From contig NC_079501.1 of the NCBI RefSeq assembly GCF_030052815.1, positions 95,914,017-95,978,016 on the forward strand: 64,000 nt of DNA, written 5' to 3'. Shown here one piece after another: positions 1 to 10,158 of the stretch. Source of the DNA: Hevea brasiliensis (taxonomy: Eukaryota; Streptophyta; Magnoliopsida; Malpighiales; Euphorbiaceae). Each line of letters opens with the position of its first letter. Within the stretch, counting starts at the first letter, position 1. The notes beneath the pieces are model-generated. The model searched no databases and was not told where the DNA came from. It saw only the letters and a list, made by a program, of their open reading frames with translations. The position numbers and the translations under genes are program-made.

Positions 1-224
1 TCAAGAGGTTAGTACCTAAAAATCCCTCTTTTAGTTAGGGTTTAATTGAATTAAATATTAATTCATAATCTTTAATGGCAAATGAAATTTTAATGCATGC
101 TAAAATATGTTTTGGTATGCAATTGGCCATTAGAAATTAATTAGGATCATAAGACACTTAGTATGGTGCATGTAACCTTAGAAATAATTTTTGAAATTCA
201 AGGTTTTAATGCCCTTATTCAAGC

Positions 225-1180
225 TTCCACTCCTTCATGTAGTACTTCATATGGTCCAATATATCTCGGAGCTAGTTTGACTCTCTTTTTAAATCGGATG
301 ACACCCTTCCTTGGAGATATCTTTAGAAGCACCATGTCCCCTTCCTGGAAAACCACTTATCTCCTATGGAGATCTATATAGTTCTTCTGTCTACTGGCTA
401 TTGTCTTCAACTTTGCCTTATTAAAGGCATGGCTTGATTGGTGACTTCCACCAACTTTGTTCCCGCTAAAGCTACTTCTTCCCAACACACAGGAGACCTA
501 TATTTTTTTCTCATAAAGAGCTTCATGCAGTGCCATTCCAATGCTAAAGTAATGGTTGTTGTTGTATGCAAACTCAATTAGAGGAATGTACTTTTTGCAC
601 AATCCTCCAAAGTCAAGTAAATACATTCTTAGCATATTCTCTAAAGTCTGTATGGTCCTTTCTGACTGTCTATCTATTTGAGGATGAAAAGCCATGCTGA
701 AGTGTAACCTAGTGCCTAACTCATTTTGATGACAACACCAAAATCTTGATGTGAACTGCAGTCCTCTATCGAAGACTATTATCACTGGAGCTCCATGCAA
801 CCTTATTATCTCTACCACATAGACTTGAGCTAACTTATCCGTAGCATAGTTAGCTCTAATAGGAATGAAGTGAGTAGTCTTGGTTAACCTATCCACTATA
901 ACCCATATCAAGTCATGTCTATTGGAGGCTACTGGTAACCCAATAACAAAGTCCATAGCCATATTTTCCCATTCCCACTTTAGAATGGGTAGTGGGTTGT
1001 GCATTCCCGCTGGCTTTTGATGCTCCAGCTTCATTCTCTGACAGACCTCACAAGCAGCAAAAAATTTTACAATCTCCTTTTTCATGAAAGGCCACTAGTA
1101 CACCTTCTTTAAATCTTAATACATCTTAGTGGCATTGGGGTGTACACTATACCTAGTATTATGAGCTTCTCTCATAATGT
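225..1180 (-). pseudogene. Integrase, Ty3/gypsy, broken
   Basis: This is the longest readable stretch of the element (195 codons, 1085-498), followed in a continuing frame by the C-terminal module. An HHCC-type zinc-binding region is recognisable from about 1180 (REAH...H, then CEVC). The catalytic core shows the first Asp in MDFVIGLP, the second in IVFDRGLQFTSRF, and the Glu in SERTIQT, so the DDE triad is still readable. At about 375-235 the translation contains QEGDMVLLKISPRKGV and YIGPYEVL, the GPY/F module found at the C-terminus of gypsy integrases. Stops at about 497 and 385 interrupt it. Confidence 0.8.
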
Positions 1181-1489
1181 CTCCCTTAAGTTAGATGTCA
1201 TTTGGTACACATAACTTATTCTCGTATTTTAACACTCCTTTTCCATCGAAACGAAACTCACTAATCTTACCTTTTTGTACCTCTTATGCTATCTTTACCA
1301 ACTCAAGGTCTTCATGTTATTTCTCTGCTATTTGCCTTAGGTACACTGGAGTTATCTTCATTTAAGCTATCCAGGTACCCTTAACTAATAACTCTAGCTG
1401 TAACCCTTCTCTAATCAGCTGGTGTAACTCCTTCAAGATAGGCCACCTTTCCATGAATATATGAGCTAAATTGCCAAATGATTTCTGGC

Positions 1490-1930
1490 TAAGGGCATCT
1501 GTAACAACATTTGCCTTTCCTAGATGGTACTAGATTATATAATCATAATCACTAAGAACTTTTACCTATCTCCTTTGTGTGAGATTCAGCTCTTTCTGTT
1601 TGAAAATGTATTAAAGACTTTTATGGTCTGTGAAGATCTCACATTTTGCTCCATAAAAATAATGTCTCCACATCTTTAAGGCAAAGACTATGGCCTTCAT
1701 CTCTAAGTCATGAGTGAGATAATTAGTTTCATGCTTCTTCAACTGTCTTGAAGTATAAGTTATTACTCTTCCATTCTATATAAGAATACATCCAAACTCA
1801 CTCCAAAGGCATTGCAATAAACTGTGAAATCTTCATTGCCTGTAGGCAGAGCTAGTACTAATTCTGAAATCAAACACTCCCTAAGCTTCTAAAAGCTCTC
1901 CTCACATTCATCACTTCACTCAAACTTCTT
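1490..1930 (-). pseudogene. RNase H domain, Ty3/gypsy, broken
   Basis: Minus-strand translation shows [19 protein letters not shown], then [12 protein letters not shown], then GKANVVTDALSQK, the usual gypsy RNase H and tether signature. TAG codons replace a Trp (about 1571) and another residue (about 1531). It sits between RT and the integrase zinc-binding module as expected. Confidence 0.75.
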
Positions 1931-2049
1931 ATCCTTCTAAGTTAAACTAGTCATTGGAGTAGCTATCTTGGAGAAATCAAGCATAAATCTCTTATAATAG
2001 CTTACCAAACCTAGGAAACTCTTGATCTCAGTAACTATAGTCGGCCTCG

Positions 2050-2860
2050 GCCAATCTGCTACTACTTCAACCTTATGTATGAAAAAGGATATATTATTTA
2101 GCCAAACTCACACTTAACAAACTTAGCATACAACTGGTGTTTCCTCAACATTTAAAGAACCATTCTTAGATGTTGTGCATGTTCTTCAGGGCTCTTGGAG
2201 TACACTAGTATGTTATTGATAAAGACAATCACAAAGTGATCTAGATAAGGCTTGAACACCCTGTTTATGAGATCCATGAATGCAGCTGGGGTATTGGTTA
2301 ACCCAAATGGCATCACAAGAAACTCATAATATTTGTATTTGGTCTAAAAGGCAATCTTTGAAATATCTGACTCCTTAATCCTCAACTGGTGATATCCGAA
2401 CCTCAAATCTATCTTTGAAAAATAACTTGCTCCAGCTAGCTGATCAAACAAGTCATTAATATAGGGCAAATGGTACTTATTCTTCATAGTGACCTTATTC
2501 AACTGCCTATAGTCAATGGACAACCTCAAGGATCCATCCTTCTTCTTTACAAATAGTACTGGAGCACCCTAGGGGAGGTACTCAATCGAATGAATCTCTT
2601 ATACACTAATTCCTATAGTTATTCTTTTTAACTCTTCTAACTCTGCAGGAGCCATCCTGTAAGGAGGAATAAATATGGGTCTAATACTAGACACTAGATC
2701 AGTTTTAAAATCTATCTCCCTCTTAGGTGGTAAATCAGGTAATTCTTCTAGAAACACATCTAAAAACTTTTTAACCACAAGAATTGATCCCGGTCCACTT
2801 CTGTTCTCCACAAACTTTCTAACATGGGCTAGGAGCCCTCTACATCCTTTTTGGAGCATC
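2050..2860 (-). pseudogene. Reverse transcriptase, Ty3/gypsy, active site lost
   Basis: The fingers and palm are recognisable: PPKREIDFKTDL near the start, [43 protein letters not shown]. The catalytic box that should read (Y/F)IDD reads FINN at 2223-2212, so both metal-binding Asp residues have become Asn, each by a GA-to-AA change. Several stops interrupt the domain (for example near 2343 and 2596). It cannot be catalytic as it stands. Confidence 0.8.
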
Positions 2861-2997
2861 TTCCTAGATTACATTGCGGAGATCATCCCCTTCACTAATG
2901 ATGTTTGATCTCCCTAAAAAACTATCTCTGACCCATCCTGTCCTCTGAACCTTACTACCTTGTTTTTATAGTCTAAGGTGGCATAATTGGCTAAGAG

Positions 2998-3300
2998 TCA
3001 ATCCATCCCTAGAATGACATCAAAATCCATTAATTCTAGGACCACTAGGTTAGTTAGAAAGCATTTATCCTCCAACATTATTAGACAGGTGTAACAGATC
3101 ATCTCTATCACTAAAGGATCACACTTGGGTTCACTAACAAGCAATGGACATTGCTGACTCGAAACTATTAAACCCAATCTTAAAACTACTTTAGGGTTAA
3201 CAAAAGAATGAGATGCACCAAGATCATTCAAAATATGCACATTGAAACTTTCAATACAAAGATTACCTAATACCACATTGTTAAAAGCATTGGCATCTTA
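2998..3300 (-). pseudogene. Retroviral-type aspartic protease, degenerate
   Basis: The translation contains VHILNDLGASHSFVNPKV, which lines up with the usual plant gypsy D-S/T-G-A-S-H-S-F active site. The second active-site residue is Leu (TTA) instead of Ser/Thr, which should abolish activity. It lies between the gag zinc knuckle and RT as expected. Confidence 0.75.
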
Positions 3301-4560
3301 TTGTGTCATGATAACGATCCGTGCCTATGCTATCGAACCCCTCCCTTGTGAGCTTGCCATAGAGGAAGAAGAACCTAGCCCTTTACCCTGTCCCCTCCCT
3401 AATAAGGGACCCACAGAAATCTATCTCGCTACCAGTTGAGCCATACTACCTGACCCAGTCTGCTACTGTGAAGCCACCCTTTCCATGTTAGGACAATCCC
3501 TAGACATGTACCCCTTTTGATCACACTTGTAGCATTGGGAGGTTCCAAACCTATAAACTCCTCAATGAGGCTTCCCACATCTGATACAACCAGAGGCATC
3601 CGATCCCAAACTAGATCTGCTTTCCACCCCGTGGCCTAACTTGATTATGTTTCAGAACTTATTCTTTTTTTGCTTCTAGCCAAACTTCCCTCCTTTATTT
3701 ATCTTAGTTTTGGTTAAGGAAATAGTCTTGGTTAAGTGATTGAACCTCCCTACATGTGTAACCTTAGGAATTGTAGATTGCTCAGCTTTAGTACTTTTCA
3801 ACTCCAAACTCCCTTTAATAATACCTCCAGCCTCTATCTTTCTTACAGCATCTATTATAAAATGGAAGCTATGGGTTTCTACAGCCAAGATCAATGAGGA
3901 GTATCTAAAGTGTAACCTCTGAGTCTACCTCTTTACCTTTTTCTTATCCATATCATACTTCAGCCCCACATACTGTAGAAGATCAATAAATTTATCTTTA
4001 CACTCGTCAACACTCATATCAATAGTCTGTCTCAACTGTTCAAACTCCACCACTTTTAGGTCTTTAAAGCTTTCTGGGAAAGCCCAATTGGTAAACTCTG
4101 CCATAAACTGAGACTAGGTCATATTGTCGACCCTATCATCAACATAGGACATATACCAATCCTTCACCTTCTTTCATTTTAAGGTAGAGCCGACCATCTG
4201 AATGGCCTTACTATCACTAGCATCTTATTCATCGACTATCATTTTGACCACCTTAACGTACTCAAAAGGATCATCTCCTTTCTTGTACTTGGGAGCATCT
4301 AACTTTAAGTAGTCTATCATCTTTGCCTTACTTTGACCACTTATCCTAGCCTCTTGTGTAGGAACTATAGGAGCTGCAAAGGGTGGCGGTACTTGCTTTC
4401 TTGTAACTCCCTCCATAGGATTTTGAGTTTCCATGGTGGTTGAAGAACTTTGTGGATATTGTTGTGGAGGGTACATGGGATATGAGTTGAACGGTGAGAC
4501 GTAAGGTGGGTAGAGCATGAAAGGAGGATATTAGAGATAGCCCGTAAAACTAGGGTTTCT
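3300..4560 (-). pseudogene. Gag polyprotein with CCHC zinc knuckle, broken
   Basis: The N-terminal part (4518-4225) is proline- and glutamine-rich (MYPPQQYPQ) and ends in DAPKYKKGDDPFEYVK, the start of the retrotransposon gag domain. The middle shows ESFKDLKVVEFEQLRQ and ECKDKFIDLLQYV, then a basic linker (3894-3676). A zinc knuckle is readable at about 3525-3480 (CYKCDQKGYMSRDCP); the His of CX2CX4HX4C is replaced by Tyr. At least five in-frame stops interrupt it. Confidence 0.75.
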
Positions 4561-4599
4561 AAAAATATTACATAACTTCAATTTTCTTTAATTACTAGT

Positions 4600-6617
4600 A
4601 CAGTACTAATCATTCACATTTTACATGTCCATCTACCCATACATCATACATAAAAGAAAAGTCTAAAGCTAACCTTGATGCTCTCTCTTCAAAGAACTCT
4701 TCTAGTCCTGCAACTCTACATCTGAGGGTTAGGAAAAAAGGGTAATCTTACACAACCTTAGTGAGTAAACTAACCAATATTAATTATATCATTTAATTTA
4801 TACATATGCAATGCATTATTCATATGGGTTTCCACATCATAAACATTTCACATAGGATGGACGTCACCAGTAACTCCCCAAAACCAATGTGCCTAGCTCA
4901 TACAGAGACTTCTTAGGACTTTTACTTAAAACATGACATGTGTCATGCACTCAGGGCAACTTATAGATCTCTCCTGATAGGGCATCATAAAGATCTCCGC
5001 ATGGGATTTACTTATGGATCCATAACATACATAACATAACATAGTCATAAACATGGGAGGATTCAATCCAACATCCGTCAATGCACTAATAATAATTATG
5101 CAATTATGCAATATCTTTGTATTTTAGATACATACATCATAAAGAAATATGACATAATGCATGAGGATGATCATAAATTAAATTTAAAAAGTTTACATTT
5201 TATTAAGGTCAGGGTTACTCACCTTTCGAAGCCTATCAACCACCTAATCAAACTGTAGCTATCCTCAGATCCTTAACCTTATGAGTCCCTTAAGTCTGAT
5301 CTTACAAAATCGGACTCTAAGGTGTTATACAAGGTTCTAAAACTCTATACATATCATAAACATCTTATTCTAGGCCCTTAGAAACCATGAAACCATGTTT
5401 TGGAATCTTAGAAAAGAAGAGAGAAAAAGTCAGGGAGAAAATACTTCGGCTGCCAAAGTTTTAGGCTTCGGGTGGCCCTTTTGTCCAATGCTGACTACAG
5501 CAGCCGAAGTCTTAGACTTTGGCTGCCAAACCTAGAGATTTTTTAGATTTTCTGAGAAACTGTATACTTTGGCTGTGGAACTTGAGAATTTTCAGAATTT
5601 CCAAGTCGAAAAACTTTAGAATCCTTCTCCCAAAAAACCTTAAAACTCATCTCAAAGTTCTAAAACATAATCCAATCTCATATACACATCTCTGGGACCT
5701 AAAACAACTTGAAAACATGCTTAATACCTACATACATTAATTAAAAACTCAAATTCTAGGTTTTTCCCAAACCTGACATAACATATTCATAGATTTCTTC
5801 AAATCCATTAAGGGGAACTAACTATTTAAGGCCTATAACATTTAAACATTACTAAACTAACAACAAAACATGAAATTTCCACATAAATCACAAAACCCTA
5901 ACCCTAACATGCATATATTTCCCCAAAACTCAACTTTAAAAATAACTTTTTATGAAATTGAAGTTACAGAAACCTAATCCCTCATCAACTTTCTTAGATC
6001 TACCCATTAGATCAGGAAGAAAAGAAAGTTACCTCTTTTCTTGGTGCTTGAAGGTGAGAAAATCAAAATTCTGAAATTTGAATCTACTCTTCCAAACTTC
6101 TAAATGTAAGAATCTACCTCCAGATCTTGAAAAACCTAAGAAAATCTCTTTAAAGAGCTCCTTTTATGTGCCAACAGTTGAGAAAAAGAAAAGAAGAGAA
6201 AACCTAAGTGTTTTGGACAAAAAAATGAGCTTTTGGTCCTTTTTATACCCTTGATAGTCGAGGAACTTTCAGCTACCAGAAGCCTTAGTTCCGGCTATTG
6301 GAATCCATTCTGTCCAAAAAGGGAATTAAGCTGAAAAATGGACTTCGGCTACCAAAAAAGGCACTTCGGCTCCCGAGAGTCCATCCTTCAGCTGTCGAAG
6401 TTCCTTCTGCCTAAACACATACTTAAAAACTTTTCTTCAATCAAAACCATTTAAAACATTTTCATTTTCTTAAAAGCATTTTGAATACTTCAAACACGCA
6501 TATATAAAACACACTTTCACATATTACTGCCACTCCCTTGTCAGTGAAGTTTTAATTTTCACTAAAATATTTCGTCAATGACAGATATTCCAACATCGAA
6601 AAATAGTAGGTATTACA
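4600..6617 (-). repeat. LTR of the Ty3/gypsy element (approximate)
   Basis: The outer end is set by TGTAATACC (minus strand) at 6617. The inner end is not clear, because no clean primer-binding site was found between 4560 and 4760, so the boundary of about 4600 is a guess. Between about 5440 and 6405 the sequence repeatedly carries variants of the palindrome CTTCGGCTGCCGAAG. On the minus strand, ACTCACTAAGG then TGTGTAAGATTACCC at about 4780-4740 resembles the R/U5 boundary of plant gypsy LTRs. Nothing else gene-like is seen here. Confidence 0.55.
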
Positions 6618-6620
6618 CAC

Positions 6621-6638
6621 TCTCTCTCTCTCCTCTCA
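6621..6638. repeat. (TC)n microsatellite
   Basis: A short CT/TC run directly next to the LTR end. Confidence 0.7.
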
Positions 6639-6678
6639 CCCACAGTCATCCAATAATATATAGACATTCAACCATATG

Positions 6679-6744
<66 letters not shown>

Positions 6745-6745
6745 G
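6679..6745. repeat. (TTA)n microsatellite
   Basis: About 22 uninterrupted TTA units starting after the LTR end. The poly-Leu open frame over it is an artefact of the repeat. Confidence 0.95.
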
Positions 6746-7439
6746 ACATTTGTTACATGAATTTTTAATTTTTAAATAAATAAAAAAATGAGGGGAGAGA
6801 GGGGAAAATTACTTTTTTGTTATACTAAGTAATATAAATTTTCATTTTTTACAATTTTATTAGTTAATAAAATATTAATTTTTGCTCAAATTAGATCAAA
6901 ATTAGTCAATTGGCTATAATTGAAATAAACTTATAGAATTAGCTATAATTGATAAAAGTTAAAAAGTTTTAAATTTTTTAATTATTAAAATTATATCACG
7001 TATGTCAACGATAATATATAAAATAATAATATTTTTACTATGTCAGCCGCCATGTCATAAAGAACATAAAAGTTTGTGCCACATCATCTGCCACATCAAC
7101 AACAACGTATTAAAAAACAATATTTTTCCACAACAGTCACCACATCAGCACCCCAAATCCCCAATTTTAATCGAGCCTTTCAAATTAGGCTAAAATTGAC
7201 AAAAAAAAATTTTAACTATAATTGTAAAAACATGTAAAGTTTTTTATTTTTATTTTTATTTTTAATTTTTATTTTTAAAAATATCTTTTTTTCTTTTTTA
7301 ATTCGATGTGGTTAATTCTGTCATGGTTGTTGTGATCCTTTCTTTGATATCACTCACATTCTTTTTATCCCTAGAAATAATAATTACTTTTTTTTTTCAT
7401 GTTCACTTCAGGCAATTGATTTATTGTTCCTCTTCTTCC

Positions 7440-8000
7440 TTAACAGGAAAAACTATTATTTAATTTTTATATTTTAATAAAATTAATTATTTAATTTTTA
7501 TATTTTAAAAAATATACTATTTAATATTTATATTTTACTTTCATTAAATTATTTAGTCAAATTTTCTTTAGTCAAAAGATTTTAATGTTAGTCAAACTAC
7601 TATTAATTAATTAGTCTCAGCAATAATTTAGTTCATTAACTTTTCAGTTCTTCATATTATTTTTTTATATCCAATTTGCCATGAAACCCTCCCCTTTATT
7701 TATTTCTTTCTTACCTCCCTTATTTCTCTCTTCCTATATCCGCTTTTTTCATATTTTGATAGAAATTAGTATAAGTTGTATGCATAAAAAGATTAATCAA
7801 TTCCCATAAATTTCCAAGCAATCAATGTGATAATTTTTGAAAATTGTTTTTAACTAGAGAAATACGAAAATGATAACTAGAAAATTAAATGAAAATATTT
7901 AAAATAATTTTAAAAAAAATATATAAATTCAGATTTAATCTCTACACGGTAAAATTTTCATTTATCTTATTGTATTTGGTAAAAATTTATTAATAAAGAA
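7440..8000. repeat. Dispersed spacer repeat, copy 1
   Basis: This stretch matches 61545-62080 in the same orientation over its length. Shared landmarks in order are: ATTTTAATAAAATTAA-type head; CTCCCTTATTTCTCTCTTCC; TTGATAGAAATTAGTATAAG; TGCATAAAAAGATTAATCA; AAGCAATCAA; AACTAGAGAAA; AAATTCAGATTTA. It has no coding capacity. Class is unknown; it could be part of a larger non-autonomous element. Confidence 0.6.
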
Positions 8001-8305
8001 AATGAGAGGAAATTTTTTTATTTTGTTTGGATAAAAAGGGTGGAAAATAAAATATGAAAATAAATAAAAAGAAAGAATGGTAAATTTAGATTATTATTAA
8101 ATTAACTAGATTAATTAATCAGTGTCAATTCTTGAGGGTCTGATTGGATTGAGAAAAGAGTAAGTAACGAAAAGATTACTAATCCTTTTCGTTGAAATCT
8201 GAAAAAAGTTTTATAAAAATCTTTTCTAAAGGTCAGGAGAGGAAAAGGTAACGAGGATTACAATAATAAAAAAAAATTTCACGTTTGGAAAGATAAAGAG
8301 AAGAA

Positions 8306-8328
8306 ATGTATATATATATATATATATT
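8306..8328. repeat. (AT)n microsatellite
   Basis: A short TA repeat inside AT-rich spacer. Confidence 0.8.
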
Positions 8329-8369
8329 TTTTATGTTTGGGAAGATATGAAGAAAGGATACACTTAAGA

Positions 8370-9075
8370 GGTATAAATAAAAATAGTCATAGCTCTTACA
8401 TCTCCTCACATCTCCTTATACCTTAATTTGGAGTGTAAAACAAATTAAGTTTTTATGGGTAAGTAAGTAGGGGTGAGCACTACTCGATTTGAATTGAATA
8501 AACCAAATCAAGTCACCATAATCCAGTAATTCGGTTCAGTTTAGTTTTGAATTTTAAGAATTTTATTTATTTTGGTTCGATTCAGTTTTGGAGAGAAAAA
8601 ACTAATTAAACCGAACCTAATTGAATTACTTTATTAATTTTTAAATTGCTTTATTTTTATAGAGAATTTATGAATTATATGTATTTTTTATATATAAATT
8701 GTTTAATTTTATTGATCAATGACTATTACATTCAAATCAAGATCAAAATCAAATCAAATAACTTGAAAGTTAAGTTTATATAAAAAATCCATTAAAACCC
8801 AAAAATTGATATGTTTGAACTAAACCAAATCAAATTAAAGTGGTTCGGTTTGATTTGATTTAAAATATGTTAATTCAATTAACTCGGTTTTAACAATTCA
8901 ATTTCGATTTGGTTTGAACTGAATGCCTAGCTTTATAAGTGAGGATGATGCTTACCCTTATTTACTTTTACGCTTCATTAATTCACCCTTTTTATAATAT
9001 GATACAAAACTCACTTACCACTCCAAATAAATTGAAAAAAGAATGAAAGGGCCATCCATCTCATAAAATAGACTT
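8370..9075. repeat. Nested fold-back elements (MITE-like)
   Basis: An inner unit at about 8469-8935 starts with GTAGGGGTGAGCAC and contains CGATTTGAATTGAATAAACC, mirrored near its end by GGTTTGAACTGAATGCC. It is rich in GGTTCGGTTTGATT-type motifs, the style of a very common plant non-autonomous repeat. Outside it, AATTTGGAGTG at about 8425 faces CACTCCAAATAAATT at about 9020, and GGGTAAGTAAG faces CTTACCCTTATT, so an older fold-back appears to be split by the inner one. Boundaries are approximate. Confidence 0.5.
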
Positions 9076-9485
9076 ACTTCTATTTTCATATAGATTGAAA
9101 AAATAATTAATATAGTTAAAATAATAAATTTTATTTAGTCTTTTTCTATTAAATCCACCATTTATATTGCTTCCTTAAAAATTAAGTAACTTATGTTTTT
9201 AATTTATTTATAGATTTTATTTTCTCAATGCACAATAAATAGGGTACATTAATAAATTAATTATTATTTTAAAAAATAAAATACCCTATAATTTTAGATA
9301 AATAAAAAAAAGCTAGGTCTGGGACGAATTAAGTTAAATATTATAGTAAGGGATTTCACTATTCTCCTTCGTCCTCCCAATTCACTCTAGCAGCATGTGA
9401 TAGCAGGGATAACAATGATAGTTAAAATCAACTTATCAGAATCCAAACTCATAACAAACTCGATTATTATTATCTAAAAAAATTT

Positions 9486-9800
9486 GAATACTTTTAGTTT
9501 TATATATTTTAATTAATAATTTAAAAAAATATTTTTATTAATAATTTATATTTTAAAAATTTAATAATTACATAAAACATTTAAATTTCATTTTATATTA
9601 AATAAAAAATATAAAAATTTATAAATATTATTATAAAAATATATATATTATATTTAATTAAATATTAATATAAATAAATTTAAATAATGAATATTCAAAA
9701 TATAAAATTTAAACTCAAAATGAATCATAAATTTTATTATATATTATTTAAATTTATTATATTAAGATTCAATTAAATTGAGTATTTATAAATATTTAAT
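9486..9800 (+). repeat. AT-rich dispersed repeat family T, copy 1
   Basis: It shares an ordered series of landmarks with 19800-20120, 40425-40760 and 55090-55350: TTTTATATATTTTAATTAAT, TTAATAATTTCATAAA-type, TTTATAAATATTATTATAAA, TATTTAATTAAATAT. A second, inverted copy follows directly at 9870-10080. It is non-coding and its class is unknown. Confidence 0.5.
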
Positions 9801-9869
9801 AGTAAAAAAAAAAAATAATTGAGAAAATAAGAAAAACAAAGTAAACCTGTCGTTGAAAAAATAAATATG

Positions 9870-10080
9870 AATTTATTAAAAGTAAATAAAGAATAATTAT
9901 AATTTTTAATATTATATTTTTAAATAAATAAAATTTAAATATTTATTAATTATTAAAATTTTAAAATATAAATTATCTATAAAAATATTTTTTATATAAA
10001 TTATTAATTAATTTAAAATATATAAAACTAAATCGAATTTAAATAGTATTTAAAAAATAATAATCTAATTTAAAAATTTT
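9870..10080 (-). repeat. AT-rich dispersed repeat family T, inverted copy 2
   Basis: The reverse complement contains TTTAGTTTTATATATTTTAA and ATAATTTATATTTTAAAA, matching the start of copy 1 at 9490. Together the two form an inverted pair with a spacer of about 70 bp, ending just upstream of the APC2 promoter. Confidence 0.5.
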
Positions 10081-10126
10081 AATATAAATTTTGTTTTCCC
10101 TCCCTTCTCAGCTCACCCGACCTCTC

Positions 10127-10135
10127 TAGGGTTTT
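10127..10135 (+). promoter_or_regulatory. Telo-box-like TAGGGTTTT in the APC2 leader
   Basis: A TAGGGTTT motif lies 24-32 bases before the APC2 start codon. Telo-boxes (AAACCCTA/TAGGGTTT) are known near start sites of plant growth and cell-cycle genes. A clear TATA box was not identified. The regulatory role is inferred from position only. Confidence 0.4.
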
Positions 10136-10158
10136 CAAAGCAGTGGCCTTGAGAGGAA

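Larger units (their letters stand above)
1..6617 (-). mobile_element. Degenerate Ty3/gypsy LTR retrotransposon
   Basis: On the minus strand the domains run gag, CCHC zinc knuckle, aspartic protease, reverse transcriptase, RNase H, integrase, which is the Ty3/gypsy order with integrase last. An LTR-like block precedes gag, and its outer end reads TGTAATACC on the minus strand at 6617, a common start for plant gypsy LTRs. The downstream LTR lies beyond the left edge of the window. Every domain carries stops or frameshifts, so this is a dead copy. Many stops fit G-to-A or C-to-T change (TGG or CAG to TAG). No intact reading frame is longer than about 195 codons. Confidence 0.85.

Noticed and set aside
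5892..5910. CCCTAACCCTAAC resembling interstitial telomere repeat
   Set aside because: Only two units and not the exact plant heptamer; chance inside the LTR.
6678..6760. Poly-Leu open frame
   Set aside because: Translation of the TTA microsatellite.
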